Below are positions 53,810 through 63,161 of a DNA stretch of 64,000 bases, piece by piece. The notes beneath the pieces are model-generated. The model did no database searches, was not told where the DNA came from, and saw only the letters and a list, made by a program, of their open reading frames with translations. The position numbers were made by a program, and so were the translations under genes. Positions within the stretch are counted from its first letter, which is position 1. Each line of letters opens with the position of its first letter. This stretch comes from Nocardia amamiensis (GTDB taxonomy: Bacteria; Actinomycetota; Actinomycetes; Mycobacteriales; Mycobacteriaceae): assembly GCF_015477605.1 (NCBI RefSeq), contig NZ_JADLQX010000002.1:310001-374000 (forward strand). Reading direction: 5' to 3'.

Positions 53810-53839
53810 AATGGCCGCGCGGATCACCGCGCGGCCATT
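53810..53839. terminator. bidirectional terminator between DUF6390 gene and lexA
   Basis: Perfect 12-base stem (AATGGCCGCGCG paired with CGCGCGGCCATT) and 6-base loop GATCAC, 22 bases after the DUF6390 stop and 19 bases before the lexA end. It can serve both convergent units. A short T/G tract (TTGTCGTT) follows on the plus strand. Confidence 0.88.
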
Positions 53840-53858
53840 GTCGTTCGCCCCGAGATGA

Positions 53859-54587
53859 TCAGATCTTGCGGATGACCGTGACGACCTTGCCGAGGATCTG
53901 CGCGTCGTTGCCGGGGATCGGCTCGAAGACCGGGTTGTGCGGCATCAGCCAGACGTCCTTACCGGTGCGCTTGAAGGTCTTCACCGTGGCCTCGCCATCG
54001 ATCATCGCCGCGACGATGTCACCGTTGTCGGCGACGTTCTGCTGGCGCACCACGACCCAGTCGCCATCACAGATGGCGGCGTCGATCATGGACTGACCGA
54101 CAACCTTCAGCAAGAACAGCGAACCGTCGCCGACCAGTTCGCGCGGCAGTGGGAAGACGTCCTCGACGGCCTGCTCGGCCAGGATCGGGCCACCGGCGGC
54201 GATGCGGCCGAGCACCGGGACGAACGTGGGCACCGGCCGATCGGCCTCGGCGACGGCCGCGGTGTCGTCCACCGCGGTGACCGGCAGGCTGGTCACCGAC
54301 CGCACCACTTCGTCCAAGCCTCGGACGTCCACCGCGCGCGGCCGGTTGGGATCGCGGCGCAGGTAGCCTTTGCGCTCCAAGGCCCGCAGCTGATGGGCCA
54401 CCGACGAGGTGGACGTGAGGCCAACGGCGTCGCCGATCTCCCGGATGCTCGGCGGGTAGCCGCGCTCGCTCACCGAGGTCCGGATCACCTCCAGCACTTT
54501 GCGCTGACGCACGGTGAGATCCGCCCCGGTCCCCGTCGAGTCGGCGCCGATTTCGGTCTCGTCACCCGTGTCGTCTGTGTGCCTCAC
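53859..54587 (-). CDS. lexA: SOS repressor LexA
   Basis: 242 residues on the minus strand from GTG 54587. An acidic leader of about 24 residues precedes the winged helix-turn-helix ([51 protein letters not shown]). Self-cleavage site A131-G132, catalytic S166 in VGQSMIDAA and K203 in GEATVKTFK. LexA represses recA, itself and other SOS genes until RecA filaments trigger cleavage. An SOS box is 105 bases upstream of the start. Confidence 0.97.
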   Translation of the reverse strand: MRHTDDTGDETEIGADSTGTGADLTVRQRKVLEVIRTSVSERGYPPSIREIGDAVGLTSTSSVAHQLRALERKGYLRRDPNRPRAVDVRGLDEVVRSVTSLPVTAVDDTAAVAEADRPVPTFVPVLGRIAAGGPILAEQAVEDVFPLPRELVGDGSLFLLKVVGQSMIDAAICDGDWVVVRQQNVADNGDIVAAMIDGEATVKTFKRTGKDVWLMPHNPVFEPIPGNDAQILGKVVTVIRKI

Positions 54588-54691
54588 CGCAACCGCCCTT
54601 TCTTGCTGTGCCCGGCCGGTCCGCCCGGCGTGTGTGTTCCTGGCTTGTCAAGTCTTCGGTCCTTCGAATCTAGTCCGGTTACGCCGATGTA

Positions 54692-54707
54692 TCAAACATC
54701 TGTTCGA
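54692..54707. promoter_or_regulatory. SOS box 1 upstream of lexA
   Basis: TCAAACATCTGTTCGA, matching TCGAAC-N4-GTTCGA with one mismatch. Its core is the same as in the recA box (ACATCTGTTCG). It is placed for autoregulation of lexA. Confidence 0.78.
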
Positions 54708-54755
54708 CGTATGTCGGGCGTTTCTGGTGACTTTGTGGACCGGGCGTGGTAGAAA

Positions 54756-54786
54756 TCGAACATCAGTTCTTCGAACACTTGATCGA
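54756..54786. promoter_or_regulatory. two overlapping weaker SOS-box-like sites
   Basis: TCGAACATCAGTTCTT at 54756-54771 (two mismatches at one arm) directly continued by TCGAACACTTGATCGA at 54771-54786 (one mismatch). They share one base and lie in the divergent region. Confidence 0.5.
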
Positions 54787-54793
54787 ATAGAGC

Positions 54794-54809
54794 GCGAACA
54801 AGTGTTCGA
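54794..54809. promoter_or_regulatory. SOS-box-like site upstream of the ChiZ-like gene
   Basis: GCGAACAAGTGTTCGA, one mismatch from TCGAAC-N4-GTTCGA. It lies 55 bases before the ATG of the ChiZ-like gene and probably gives LexA control of that gene. Confidence 0.65.
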
Positions 54810-54863
54810 ATGGCGAGCATCGGCTCGAACGGCGGCGGAGCACCCACTACGGAGGTTTGTCCG

Positions 54864-55331
54864 ATGAGCACTGCGATCAGCGAGATCACCCCATCGATCG
54901 GCAAGACGGACGCGGCGCTCGACCGCCGCAGCGCACACCTGGACGCGGCGGCAGACGATCTCGGCTATGACACCGCCCGGCGACTGCTGCACGGCGGCGC
55001 GCGATCGCGGGCGCTGACGCCCACGCATCGGTCCGCGGTCGATCGGCGCCCGCGGGATTCGCGCCCCGGCGGCGGTGTGGTCGGATATGGCGGCGGAGCA
55101 AGGGCTTTCGGGCGGCAACGAGCCTCCGGCGCGCATCCGATGCGTCGCGTCGAGCAGGCGCAGATCGGGTTCGCCGCGCTCGCCGTCGCGGCGCTGCTCA
55201 CCGCCTTGGTGGTGGCGGGACTGATCGCACTGGCGCATGCGCGGGCGGGTGAATGGGGCGGTGCGTCCGGTGGATCGGTCCCTGCGGTGGTGGACGGTAC
55301 CGCCGGGCACGGTGCTGAGCACCCGCGCTGA
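54864..55331 (+). CDS. Rv2719c/ChiZ-like SOS-induced membrane protein, no LysM domain
   Basis: 155 residues from ATG 54864 with GGAGG. The N-terminal ~100 residues are Arg/Ala/Gly-rich, followed by a membrane span at about 116-136 (FAALAVAALLTALVVAGLIAL) and a short external tail of about 20 residues. In M. tuberculosis, Rv2719c (ChiZ), divergent from lexA, halts division after DNA damage and has a LysM domain after the span. Here the tail ends without any LysM in this or the other frames. Identity as ChiZ rests on position, SOS sites and topology. Confidence 0.75.
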   Translation: MSTAISEITPSIGKTDAALDRRSAHLDAAADDLGYDTARRLLHGGARSRALTPTHRSAVDRRPRDSRPGGGVVGYGGGARAFGRQRASGAHPMRRVEQAQIGFAALAVAALLTALVVAGLIALAHARAGEWGGASGGSVPAVVDGTAGHGAEHPR

Positions 55332-55453
55332 CCGGGGGAATCGGCCACCGGAGGCGGCCGGAATTGTTGATCATCAAACTAGAACGTGTTGCTACCGTGC
55401 TGGAAACGTGATCTGGGCGACACTGCCCGAACGAGATCGGGACCTTTCAGCAC

Positions 55454-56707
55454 ATGACACTTCTCGCCGCAGGCCGCTCGGCCCGGGTCTTCGCACGGGC
55501 GGTCGGATTGTCCCTCTGTCTCGTCTTCGGATTCGGCGCGCAGCCGGCCGCACATGCGGAGCCCGTGTACGCGGCCTACCTCGATCTGCCCTCCGTCAAC
55601 GGAGACGGTGTGGGCGCGGGTGGCCTGAATCCCCTTCTGCCGTTGGACGAAGCAGTTCTAGCGGAGGCGGTGCGGCAGGCGCGGAGCCACGGCGTCGCTG
55701 CACGCCGATATGCGACGCTGCTGCACCAGTATTGGTTGGTTGTCGCCGCCCGCAACGCTGAAATCGACCTAGCGGCTTGGGATCCCGGTCGTGGGGCGCG
55801 GGCGAATGAACGCACGTTCAATCAGGTGTACGTCAACTACCTGCGACTGGCCATCCAGCATCCGGAGTTCTATTGGGCGGGCCTGGCCGGGATCGCGGGT
55901 GGATCGTTCGCCTCCGGATTCTTCGACATGAGCGACGTGGGTGTCGCGCTCGACGTCCCCGGCATCCATCAGCTCGGCAACGCGGTGGCCGATCTGCTGC
56001 GCGCCACCCCGCCGGAATTGGTACAGGCGCTGCCGGAGGACATCCGGCTGCTGGCCACCGAGGGCTCCCGGCTGAGCGCCGGGGACGTCGCCTGGTACCA
56101 GACCCGTTTGATGATCATGCAGAAGCACATCTTCACGGACCTGGTGCCGATGCACGAGGCGTACGTCGCACTCGGTATGCCCGGCATCGAGGAGATGTAC
56201 GCGGCGGGCTTGCTCGACGACGACATCCGCACCGCCTGGCAGTCGATCGCCGCGGGCACCCGGAACGGCTGTATCGACGCGCTGATCCGGATGACCGACC
56301 GGGAGCAGAACCGCATCGTCGCCGACCAGTGGGACGAGACGGCGGCGGGCCGCTCACCCATGGGCCGGGTACTGACCTATGTCAGCACCGTCGCCGGCAA
56401 ACCCGGCGTCCCGGGCGTCCGCGCACCCGGTGTCTTCGCCCCGATCACGGTCCGCGCCGACGTTCCGGGCCGCATCCTGGCGCTGCGCGCACCGCTGCCC
56501 GACTTCAACTGGGCCGACCAGGAGACCCGCTGGAACTACATCACCGGTGACCTGGTGCCGCGCCACATCGATATGGAAACCGACCCGGTACTGGCCGGCG
56601 CCGTCCTCGGCGAGCCGTTCTGGAGCAAGCTCGCCCGCGGCCGTCTGGCGGCACGGCTGCCGGACCTGCTCACGGACTTGACCGGGCACTGGCAGATCGC
56701 CGGATGA
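55454..56707 (+). CDS. secreted protein of unknown function, 417 residues
   Basis: ATG 55454. A signal peptide is clear: basic start, hydrophobic core AVGLSLCLVFGFGAQPAAHA, cleavage probably after AHA near residue 35 (mature from EPVYAAYL). The mature part is mostly helical (NERTFNQVYVNYLRLAIQHPEFYWAGLAGIAGG...) and has a conserved-looking TRWNYITGDLVPRHIDMETDPVLAGAVLGEPFW end. No catalytic motif is visible. I recognise no family. Such exported, all-helical proteins occur in Nocardia and relatives. Confidence 0.82.
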   Translation: MTLLAAGRSARVFARAVGLSLCLVFGFGAQPAAHAEPVYAAYLDLPSVNGDGVGAGGLNPLLPLDEAVLAEAVRQARSHGVAARRYATLLHQYWLVVAARNAEIDLAAWDPGRGARANERTFNQVYVNYLRLAIQHPEFYWAGLAGIAGGSFASGFFDMSDVGVALDVPGIHQLGNAVADLLRATPPELVQALPEDIRLLATEGSRLSAGDVAWYQTRLMIMQKHIFTDLVPMHEAYVALGMPGIEEMYAAGLLDDDIRTAWQSIAAGTRNGCIDALIRMTDREQNRIVADQWDETAAGRSPMGRVLTYVSTVAGKPGVPGVRAPGVFAPITVRADVPGRILALRAPLPDFNWADQETRWNYITGDLVPRHIDMETDPVLAGAVLGEPFWSKLARGRLAARLPDLLTDLTGHWQIAG

Positions 56708-56784
56708 GTGCGCCGATCCGGCTTCGACCGGGGTGAGCGGGACGTTCCGGGCACCCGGGCGGGTATTCTCGAAGTGTTATGCAG

Positions 56785-56811
56785 GTATTCCGCGTGTCGA
56801 ACGGGGAATAC
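56785..56811. promoter_or_regulatory. inverted repeat in the nrdR leader
   Basis: GTATTCC at 56785-56791 mirrors GGAATAC at 56805-56811, with a 13-base loop. A further GTATTC is at 56763-56768. The region is AT-richer than the surroundings, about 105 bases before nrdR. It does not match the NrdR-box consensus; it might be an operator or an RNA hairpin. Confidence 0.4.
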
Positions 56812-56915
56812 TTGGTGCCGGGGTATAGACCTCTGTACACGTGCTCGCCGGAACGATCACCGCTATCGGTAGCCGGTCCGGACGCGAGCACGCGCATCGA
56901 CGAAGGATTTCTCGG

Positions 56916-57386
56916 ATGCATTGCCCGTACTGCCGACACCCAGACTCCCGGGTCGTGGACTCGCGCGAGGCCGACGAAGGCGCGGCCATTCGCCGTCGCC
57001 GCGCCTGTCCGCAGTGTGGGCGGCGGTTCACCACGGTGGAAACCGCGATCCTGTCCGTGGTGAAGCGCAGCGGGGTCACCGAGCCGTTCAGCCGCGAGAA
57101 GGTCATCCGTGGCGTGCGCCGGGCGTGCCAAGGCCGCGAAGTCGACGACGACGCGTTGAACCTGCTCGCGCAGCAGGTGGAGGACACGGTGCGCGCCAAG
57201 GGTTCTCCTGAGGTGCCCAGCCACGAGGTGGGCCTGGCCATTCTGGGGCCGCTGCGCGACTTGGACGAGGTGGCCTACCTCCGGTTCGCCTCGGTCTACC
57301 GGTCGTTCACCTCGGCGGAGGATTTCGAACGCGAGATCCTCCAGATGCGCCAGGCGCGCGCCGAGGCGCTGTCGGCCGCCGACTGA
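56916..57386 (+). CDS. nrdR: transcriptional repressor NrdR
   Basis: 156 residues from ATG 56916 (AAGGA upstream). Zinc ribbon [22 protein letters not shown]...[10 protein letters not shown] at the start, then an ATP-cone domain ([26 protein letters not shown]). NrdR senses ATP/dATP and represses ribonucleotide reductase genes. Length is the family norm. Convergent with hrpA; the stops are one base apart. Confidence 0.97.
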   Translation: MHCPYCRHPDSRVVDSREADEGAAIRRRRACPQCGRRFTTVETAILSVVKRSGVTEPFSREKVIRGVRRACQGREVDDDALNLLAQQVEDTVRAKGSPEVPSHEVGLAILGPLRDLDEVAYLRFASVYRSFTSAEDFEREILQMRQARAEALSAAD

Positions 57387-57387
57387 C

Positions 57388-60300
57388 TCAGCGCCGCAGC
57401 GCGGCGATGGCCTTCTCGATTCGCTTGGCGGAGACCGGGAATGGGGTGCCGAGCTTCTGTGCGAACAGGCTGACCCGGAATTCCTCGATCATCCACCAGA
57501 TGTCCGCGACAGCGGGCGCGTTCCTGCGGTGCTCCGGCAGGGAACCGGACAGACGGTCGTAGGCGCCCAGCACCCGATCGAGTTCGGCCATGCCCTGGCG
57601 ATCGCGAACCGCCGAGCCGGGCAGTGCTTCCAGACGCAGTACCGCAGCCCGCAGATAGCGGGGAAGTTCGCGCAGCCTGGCGCTGCCCAGCTCGGCGACG
57701 AAGCCACGGAATACCAGGTTGTCGAGCTGGTCGCGCACGTCCTCGGCGATATCGCGCTCGCTCGTCCGGGCGAGTGCCACCGAAACCTGATGGGCCTCAG
57801 CCAGAATCGGCACCACCAAGCGAACGAAGCGCGCCACGGCGGAGGCGAAGTCCGGACGAATCCGGGCCACGAGAGCATCGAACTCCGCCGGGCTGCGGAC
57901 CGGACCGCCCGCGGTCGCGAGCAGCTCGTCGGCGGCGGCCGCGCGGCAGTCCTCGATCAGCGCCTCCAGCGAGCCGTACGGGTTCTGGCTCAGCGCGAGC
58001 CGGTCCGTGGGCGACAGACCCGCGGTGGCGGTGCGGACCGCGGTGGGCAGCGCATGCAGCAGCAGTGCCCTGGTACCCAGGCGCATCGCGGCGGCTTGCT
58101 CGGCGGGGGAGCTCAGCACCCGGACTGCCACGCCGTCGCCTTCCGCGACCAGCGCGGGATACCCCGTAACGGTCTGGCCGGCTACCTCCCGGCGCACCGT
58201 CGGCTCGACGGTGCCGAGCGACTCGGAGGTCCACACCGTGGCGGGCGGGCGTTCCGCGCCCGCTGTCGCCCGCGCCACGGATGCGGAAACCTGTTCGGCG
58301 AGCTTTGTTTTCAGTGCGGAGAGGCTCTTGCCGCGAGCGAGCGTCGTGCCGTCGCCGCCGATGGCCGCGAAGGTCATGCGCAGGTGGTCGGGCAGCGCGG
58401 AGGGATCGAAGTCGGACGCGGCGATCGATACCGAACCCAATCGGGACAGTTCCCGCGCGAGTCCGGTGCGCAGTGGCTCGGCGCGCGGTGTCAGCGCGGC
58501 CAAGGCGGTGGCCGCGAAATCCGGCGCGGGAACGACGCTGCGGCGCAACGTCTTCGGCAGCGTCTTGATCAGCGCCGCGGCCAGCTCCTCGCGCATTCCG
58601 GGCACCAGCCAGTCGAAACCGACGGCGCGGACGTGGGCGAGCTGTTCCACCGGGATGCGCACCGTGACGCCGTCGTCGTCGTTGCCCGGCTCGAACTGGT
58701 AGGTGAGCGGGAAGCTGAGCTCGCCTTGACGCCAGGAGTCGGGGAAGTCCGCCGGGTCCAGCGCGGCGGCGCCCTCGTTGATCACCGTGGTGGAGGAGAA
58801 GTCCAGCAGCGTGGGGTCCGTGCGCCGCGCGGTGCGCCACCAGCTGTCGAAGTGACGCACCGAGACGATGTCGGCGGGCAGGCGTTTGTCGTAGAACTCG
58901 TACAGGACCTCGTCGTCGACCAGGATGTCGCGACGGCGCGCGCGGTGCTCCAAGTCGGCGACATCGTCGAGCAGCGCGCGATTACGGTGGAAGAACTCGT
59001 GCCGGGTCTGCCACTCGCCTTGGACCAAGGCGTGTCTGATGAACAGCTCACGCGACAACTCCGGATCGATCCGGCCGTAATCGACGGGCCTGCCGGTGAC
59101 CAGCGGAATGCCGTACAGGGTGACCCGCTCGTAGGCGCGCGCCGCGCCCCGCTTGGCCGACCAGTGCGGTTCGGAGTAGGTTCGTTTTACCAGGTCGCCC
59201 GCGAGTCGTTCAGCCCATTCGGGCTCGATCTTCGCAGTCATCCGGCCCCACAGACGGGATGTTTCGACCAGCTCGGCAGCCATCACCCAGCGGGGCGGCT
59301 TCTTCGCCAGCGACGAACCGGGGAAGATCATGAACTTGGCGTTGCGCGCGCCGAGGAACTCCCTGGACTCCGCCTCCCTGACACCGATGTGCGACAGCAT
59401 GCCCGCCAGCAGCGCTTGGTGGATGGCGGTGGAATCCCACGGGACACCGTCGTTATCGGCTGCTGCCACGGCGGCGGATCGCCCGTCGCCTCCGTGGCGT
59501 CTTCGATTGCCGGACTTGCGATCCGGCCCCGCCGCCTCGCGCGCGCCGCGCCCCGCGGTGTCGGCCGATGGTTCCGCGTGGGCGGACCATCCGAGGCCCT
59601 TGGTGATGGTGCGCAGTTGCCCGTGCAGGTCCTGCCACTCCCGGATCCGCAGGTAATGCAGGAACTCCTCCCGGCACATGCGCCGGAACTGGTTGGACGA
59701 CAAGGTCTTGCGCTGCCCGCCGAGGTACTCCCACAGCCGGAGGTAGGCCAGGAAATCCGACCCCTCGACGGTGAACCGCGCGTGTTTGGTGTCGGCGGCC
59801 TGCTGGTGCTCGGCGGGTCGCTCCCGCACGTCCTGGATCGACAGCGCCGCCACGATGACCAGCACGTCGGCCAGGCAGCCGTTGCGATGCGCCTCCACCA
59901 GCATCCGGGCCATCCTGGGATCCACCGGCAGCTGGGCCATCTCGCGCCCGATCGGCGTCAGCGACAAACCCGTATCGTCGTCACGGCGGTTTGCTTTGTC
60001 CGGCCGGTCGCCGTCCGCTTCTTGCGCCGCAGAGGTGTTCGCCCGCGATCCGGGTTTGGCGTCGCGTCGCGCCAGTGCTCCCAGCTCTTCGAGCAGGGCG
60101 ACGCCGTCGCGTATCGCGCGACGGTCGGGAGCCTCTACGAACGGGAAGTTCTCGATGTCACCGAGTCCGAGCGCGGTCATCTGCAGGATGACCGCGGCCA
60201 GGTTGGTGCGCAGGATCTCGGGTTCGGTGAAGGCGGGCCGGGACTCGAAATCGTCCTCGGAGTACAGCCGGACGCAGATGCCGTCGGCGACCCGGCCGCA

Positions 60301-61521
60301 CCGCCCGGAGCGCTGCCGCGCCGATGCCTGCGACACCGGTTCGATCGGCAACCGCTGCACCTTGGTTCGCATCGAGTACCGCGAGATCCGCGCGGTCCCC
60401 GGGTCGACGACGTAACGGATGCCGGGCACGGTCAGCGAGGTCTCGGCGACGTTGGTCGCCAGCACCACCCGCCGCCCGGTATGCGGAGCGAACACCCGAT
60501 GCTGCTCGGCGGTAGACAGCCTGGCATACAGCGGAAGGATCTCGGTGCGCGGCATTTTCAGATCGCGCAGCGCGTCCGCGGTGTCGCGAATCTCGCGTTC
60601 GCCGGACAGGAACACCAGCACGTCGCCATCGCCCGCGGCGAACAATTCGGTGACCGCGTCGCCGATCGCGTCGACCGGGTCCCGGTCGACGGTCCGGGTG
60701 TCCTCGTCGTCTTCGTCGTCGGCAGCCGGAAGTTCCAGTGCTAGAGGGCGATAGCGGATCTCCACCGGGTACGAACGGCCGGAAACCTCGACAATCGGTG
60801 CGGGAGTGCCTTTCTCGTCCGCGAAATGTCTGGCGAACAGCTCCGGATCGATCGTCGCCGAAGTGATGATCACCTTGAGGTCGGGCCGGCGGGGCAGCAG
60901 CTGTTTGAGGTAGCCGAGCAGGAAATCGATATTGAGGCTGCGTTCGTGCGCCTCGTCGATGACGATCGTGTCGTAGCGGCGCAGCAGCCGGTCGCGCTGG
61001 ATCTCCGCGAGCAGGATGCCGTCGGTCATCAGCTTGATCAGCGTGTGCTCGGAGGCCTGGTCGGTGAACCGCACCGTGTAGCCGACGACGTCGCCGAGCT
61101 CGGTACCGAGTTCCTCGGCGATACGCTCGGCGACGGTGCGTGCGGCCAGCCTGCGCGGCTGGGTGTGTCCGATGGTGCCGCGGATGCCGCGGCCGAGCTC
61201 GAGGCAGATCTTGGGGATCTGGGTGGTCTTGCCCGAACCGGTCTCGCCCGCGACGATCACGACCTGGTGTGCCGCGATGGCCGCGGCGATGTCGTCACGG
61301 CGGGCGCTGACCGGCAGCTGCTCCGGATAGCGGACCCGCGGCACGGCGGCGCGGCGCGCCTCGACCCGGAGTTCGGCCGCCGTGATCTCGGCTTCCACCG
61401 CGCTCAGGTCGCCATCGCGGGCCCGGTCGAGCCGACGCCGCAGCCGGTGTTCGTCGCGAAGGGAGAGATTCGCCAGGCGGGTGCGAAGGTCGCGGTAGTC
61501 GGTGGCGGCTGTCCTGGTCAT
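57388..61521 (-). CDS. hrpA: ATP-dependent RNA helicase HrpA
   Basis: 1377 residues on the minus strand from ATG 61521, the size of a full HrpA. DEAH-box motifs: GETGSGKTTQIP (I), DEAHERSLNIDFLLGYLK (II, DEAH), SATID (III), and QRSGRCGRV (VI). HA2/OB-fold region follows, and the C-terminal third is the HrpA-specific DUF3418 domain. Bacterial HrpA remodels mRNA and rescues stalled ribosomes. An acidic stretch (DDEDDEDTRTVDRDP) interrupts the helicase core near residue 270. Confidence 0.96.
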   Translation of the reverse strand: MTRTAATDYRDLRTRLANLSLRDEHRLRRRLDRARDGDLSAVEAEITAAELRVEARRAAVPRVRYPEQLPVSARRDDIAAAIAAHQVVIVAGETGSGKTTQIPKICLELGRGIRGTIGHTQPRRLAARTVAERIAEELGTELGDVVGYTVRFTDQASEHTLIKLMTDGILLAEIQRDRLLRRYDTIVIDEAHERSLNIDFLLGYLKQLLPRRPDLKVIITSATIDPELFARHFADEKGTPAPIVEVSGRSYPVEIRYRPLALELPAADDEDDEDTRTVDRDPVDAIGDAVTELFAAGDGDVLVFLSGEREIRDTADALRDLKMPRTEILPLYARLSTAEQHRVFAPHTGRRVVLATNVAETSLTVPGIRYVVDPGTARISRYSMRTKVQRLPIEPVSQASARQRSGRCGRVADGICVRLYSEDDFESRPAFTEPEILRTNLAAVILQMTALGLGDIENFPFVEAPDRRAIRDGVALLEELGALARRDAKPGSRANTSAAQEADGDRPDKANRRDDDTGLSLTPIGREMAQLPVDPRMARMLVEAHRNGCLADVLVIVAALSIQDVRERPAEHQQAADTKHARFTVEGSDFLAYLRLWEYLGGQRKTLSSNQFRRMCREEFLHYLRIREWQDLHGQLRTITKGLGWSAHAEPSADTAGRGAREAAGPDRKSGNRRRHGGDGRSAAVAAADNDGVPWDSTAIHQALLAGMLSHIGVREAESREFLGARNAKFMIFPGSSLAKKPPRWVMAAELVETSRLWGRMTAKIEPEWAERLAGDLVKRTYSEPHWSAKRGAARAYERVTLYGIPLVTGRPVDYGRIDPELSRELFIRHALVQGEWQTRHEFFHRNRALLDDVADLEHRARRRDILVDDEVLYEFYDKRLPADIVSVRHFDSWWRTARRTDPTLLDFSSTTVINEGAAALDPADFPDSWRQGELSFPLTYQFEPGNDDDGVTVRIPVEQLAHVRAVGFDWLVPGMREELAAALIKTLPKTLRRSVVPAPDFAATALAALTPRAEPLRTGLARELSRLGSVSIAASDFDPSALPDHLRMTFAAIGGDGTTLARGKSLSALKTKLAEQVSASVARATAGAERPPATVWTSESLGTVEPTVRREVAGQTVTGYPALVAEGDGVAVRVLSSPAEQAAAMRLGTRALLLHALPTAVRTATAGLSPTDRLALSQNPYGSLEALIEDCRAAAADELLATAGGPVRSPAEFDALVARIRPDFASAVARFVRLVVPILAEAHQVSVALARTSERDIAEDVRDQLDNLVFRGFVAELGSARLRELPRYLRAAVLRLEALPGSAVRDRQGMAELDRVLGAYDRLSGSLPEHRRNAPAVADIWWMIEEFRVSLFAQKLGTPFPVSAKRIEKAIAALRR

Positions 61522-61770
61522 TGCTCGACCAGCCTAGCGAAGGCCGCCACTGAATATTCGTTCCAGGCGGCGGGCGCGGTTGCCGAGCGGGTGCCGGGGG
61601 CCCGCTCGATCCCGGCCGGTGGTCGCCGATATGCGAAGATCGGCCGAGGGGAACGCGGATGCGGGCGCGCCGTCGCTGCTAGCCGCAGACCACGCGGCTC
61701 GAGTACGTTCGCCCTGGTGAAGGCGCGCCACGGCAGACGCCAAGGCCCGAGATCCGGTAGAGGTGGAAAC
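61522..61770. other. divergent promoter region of hrpA and the aminotransferase unit
   Basis: About 250 bases without a gene. It must hold the promoters of both units. I found no convincing -35/-10 pair. Confidence 0.4.
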
Positions 61771-61800
61771 ATGAGCGAGCGCAGCGAGGCGCAGACATGA
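61771..61800 (+). CDS. nine-codon mini-ORF overlapping the aminotransferase start
   Basis: ATG 61771 reads MSERSEAQT and stops with TGA at 61798-61800, overlapping the ATG of the aminotransferase (ATGA). GAGGTGG precedes it at ribosome-binding distance. It may be a leader that couples translation, or a by-product of the common actinobacterial string GAGCGAGCGCAGCGAG. A GAGG (61786-61789) inside it is also well placed for the aminotransferase itself. Confidence 0.4.
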   Translation: MSERSEAQT

Positions 61801-63026
61801 GCGCGCTTTGGCACGGCTTCGCCGACATGGGCGCCGTCGAGCGAGACGGCGCGTTCGTCGTCGCCCGCGGCGACGGCGCCTACGTCTTCGACCAGGCGGG
61901 CAACCGCTACCTGGACGCGACCGCCGGCCTGTGGTTCGCCAACGTCGGACACGGTCGCGGCGAGATCGCCGACGCCGTCGCCGCGCAGCTGCGCGCGATC
62001 GCGCACTACTCCAATTTCGGTGACATCACCGAACCGGCCACCCAGGAACTGGCCGAGCGGCTCGCCGAGCTGGCCCCGGTACCGAACAGCAAGATCTTCT
62101 TCACCTCAGGCGGCTCCGACTCCGTCGACACCGCCGCCAAACTGGCCCGCCGCTACTGGCACGAACTCGGATACTCCGGCAAGACGATCGTGGTCGGGCG
62201 GCAGCGGGCCTACCACGGCATGCACGTCGCGGGCACCGCCCTCGCGGGCATACCGGTGAACCGCGAGGGTTACGGCGAACTGATGCCCGCGGCGCGAACC
62301 GTGGCATGGGACGACGCGAAAGCACTGCTCGCGCTGATCGAAGAGGTCGGAGCCGAGCGCATCGCCGCGTTCTTCTGTGAACCCGTGATCGGCGCGGGCG
62401 GCATCTACCTGCCGCCGGAGGGCTACCTCACCGAGGTGCGCCGCATCTGCCGCGACCACGACATCCTGTTCGTCGCCGACGAGGTGGTCACTGGCTTCGG
62501 CCGGATCGGCGGAGCCTGGTTCGCCTCCTCCCGTTTCGCCCTCGAACCCGACCTGATGACCACCGCGAAAGGCCTGACCTCCGGCTACCTGCCCATGGGC
62601 GCGGTCTTCGTGGCACCCCAGGTGGCGGAGCCGTTCTTCGCGGGCGGCGTCTGGTGGAGGCACGGCTACACCTACGGCGGGCACGCGGGCGCTGCGGCGG
62701 CCGCGCTGGCGAACCTCGACATCATCGAACGCGAGGCTCTTCTCGATGCCGCCCTGCGCCTGGAATCCAGCCTCCACGACCAGCTCGCGGTGCTCGCCGA
62801 GCATCCCCGCGTCGCAGAGGTCCGCAGCGGTCTCGGCGCGGTCGCCGCGATCCAGTTGGCCGACCCCGCGGAAGGTCTACCACTGGTGAAAACCCTCCGC
62901 GCGCATGGCATCTCGAGCCGCGCGGCAGGCCGAGGCGCGATGCAGATCTCCCCGGCGTTCGTCATGACCGACGACCAGGTGTCCGAACTCGTCGACGGAT
63001 TCACCCGCGCACTAGGTCCTGGTTAG
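61797..63026 (+). CDS. class III (omega) aminotransferase
   Basis: 409 residues from ATG 61797. PLP-lysine in TTAKGLTSGY, PLP-ring motif VADEVVTGFGRIG with Asp, phosphate-binding FTSGGSDSVDTAAKLAR and HGYTYGGHAGAAAAALAN. It transfers an amino group from a primary amine or beta-amino acid to pyruvate or a similar keto acid. Shorter than the usual ~430-460 for this family, but all motifs are there. Substrate unknown; gene stands alone. Confidence 0.92.
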   Translation: MSALWHGFADMGAVERDGAFVVARGDGAYVFDQAGNRYLDATAGLWFANVGHGRGEIADAVAAQLRAIAHYSNFGDITEPATQELAERLAELAPVPNSKIFFTSGGSDSVDTAAKLARRYWHELGYSGKTIVVGRQRAYHGMHVAGTALAGIPVNREGYGELMPAARTVAWDDAKALLALIEEVGAERIAAFFCEPVIGAGGIYLPPEGYLTEVRRICRDHDILFVADEVVTGFGRIGGAWFASSRFALEPDLMTTAKGLTSGYLPMGAVFVAPQVAEPFFAGGVWWRHGYTYGGHAGAAAAALANLDIIEREALLDAALRLESSLHDQLAVLAEHPRVAEVRSGLGAVAAIQLADPAEGLPLVKTLRAHGISSRAAGRGAMQISPAFVMTDDQVSELVDGFTRALGPG

Positions 63027-63161
63027 CGCGCCAGTGTGGTTGTCCGGCCAGGATGCCGGGATCTTCGCCACCGTTCGGGCAATCGTCAGGTCGCCTCCGT
63101 GCGGTGTTCGGCGCGCAGGCACGACCGGTGTTTACCCGACGTTGCGCCGCCCATTTGCGGA

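Noticed and set aside
55237..55460. LysM domain of the ChiZ-like protein restored by a frameshift
   Set aside because: I read the other forward frames after the membrane span; none shows a LysM-like sequence.
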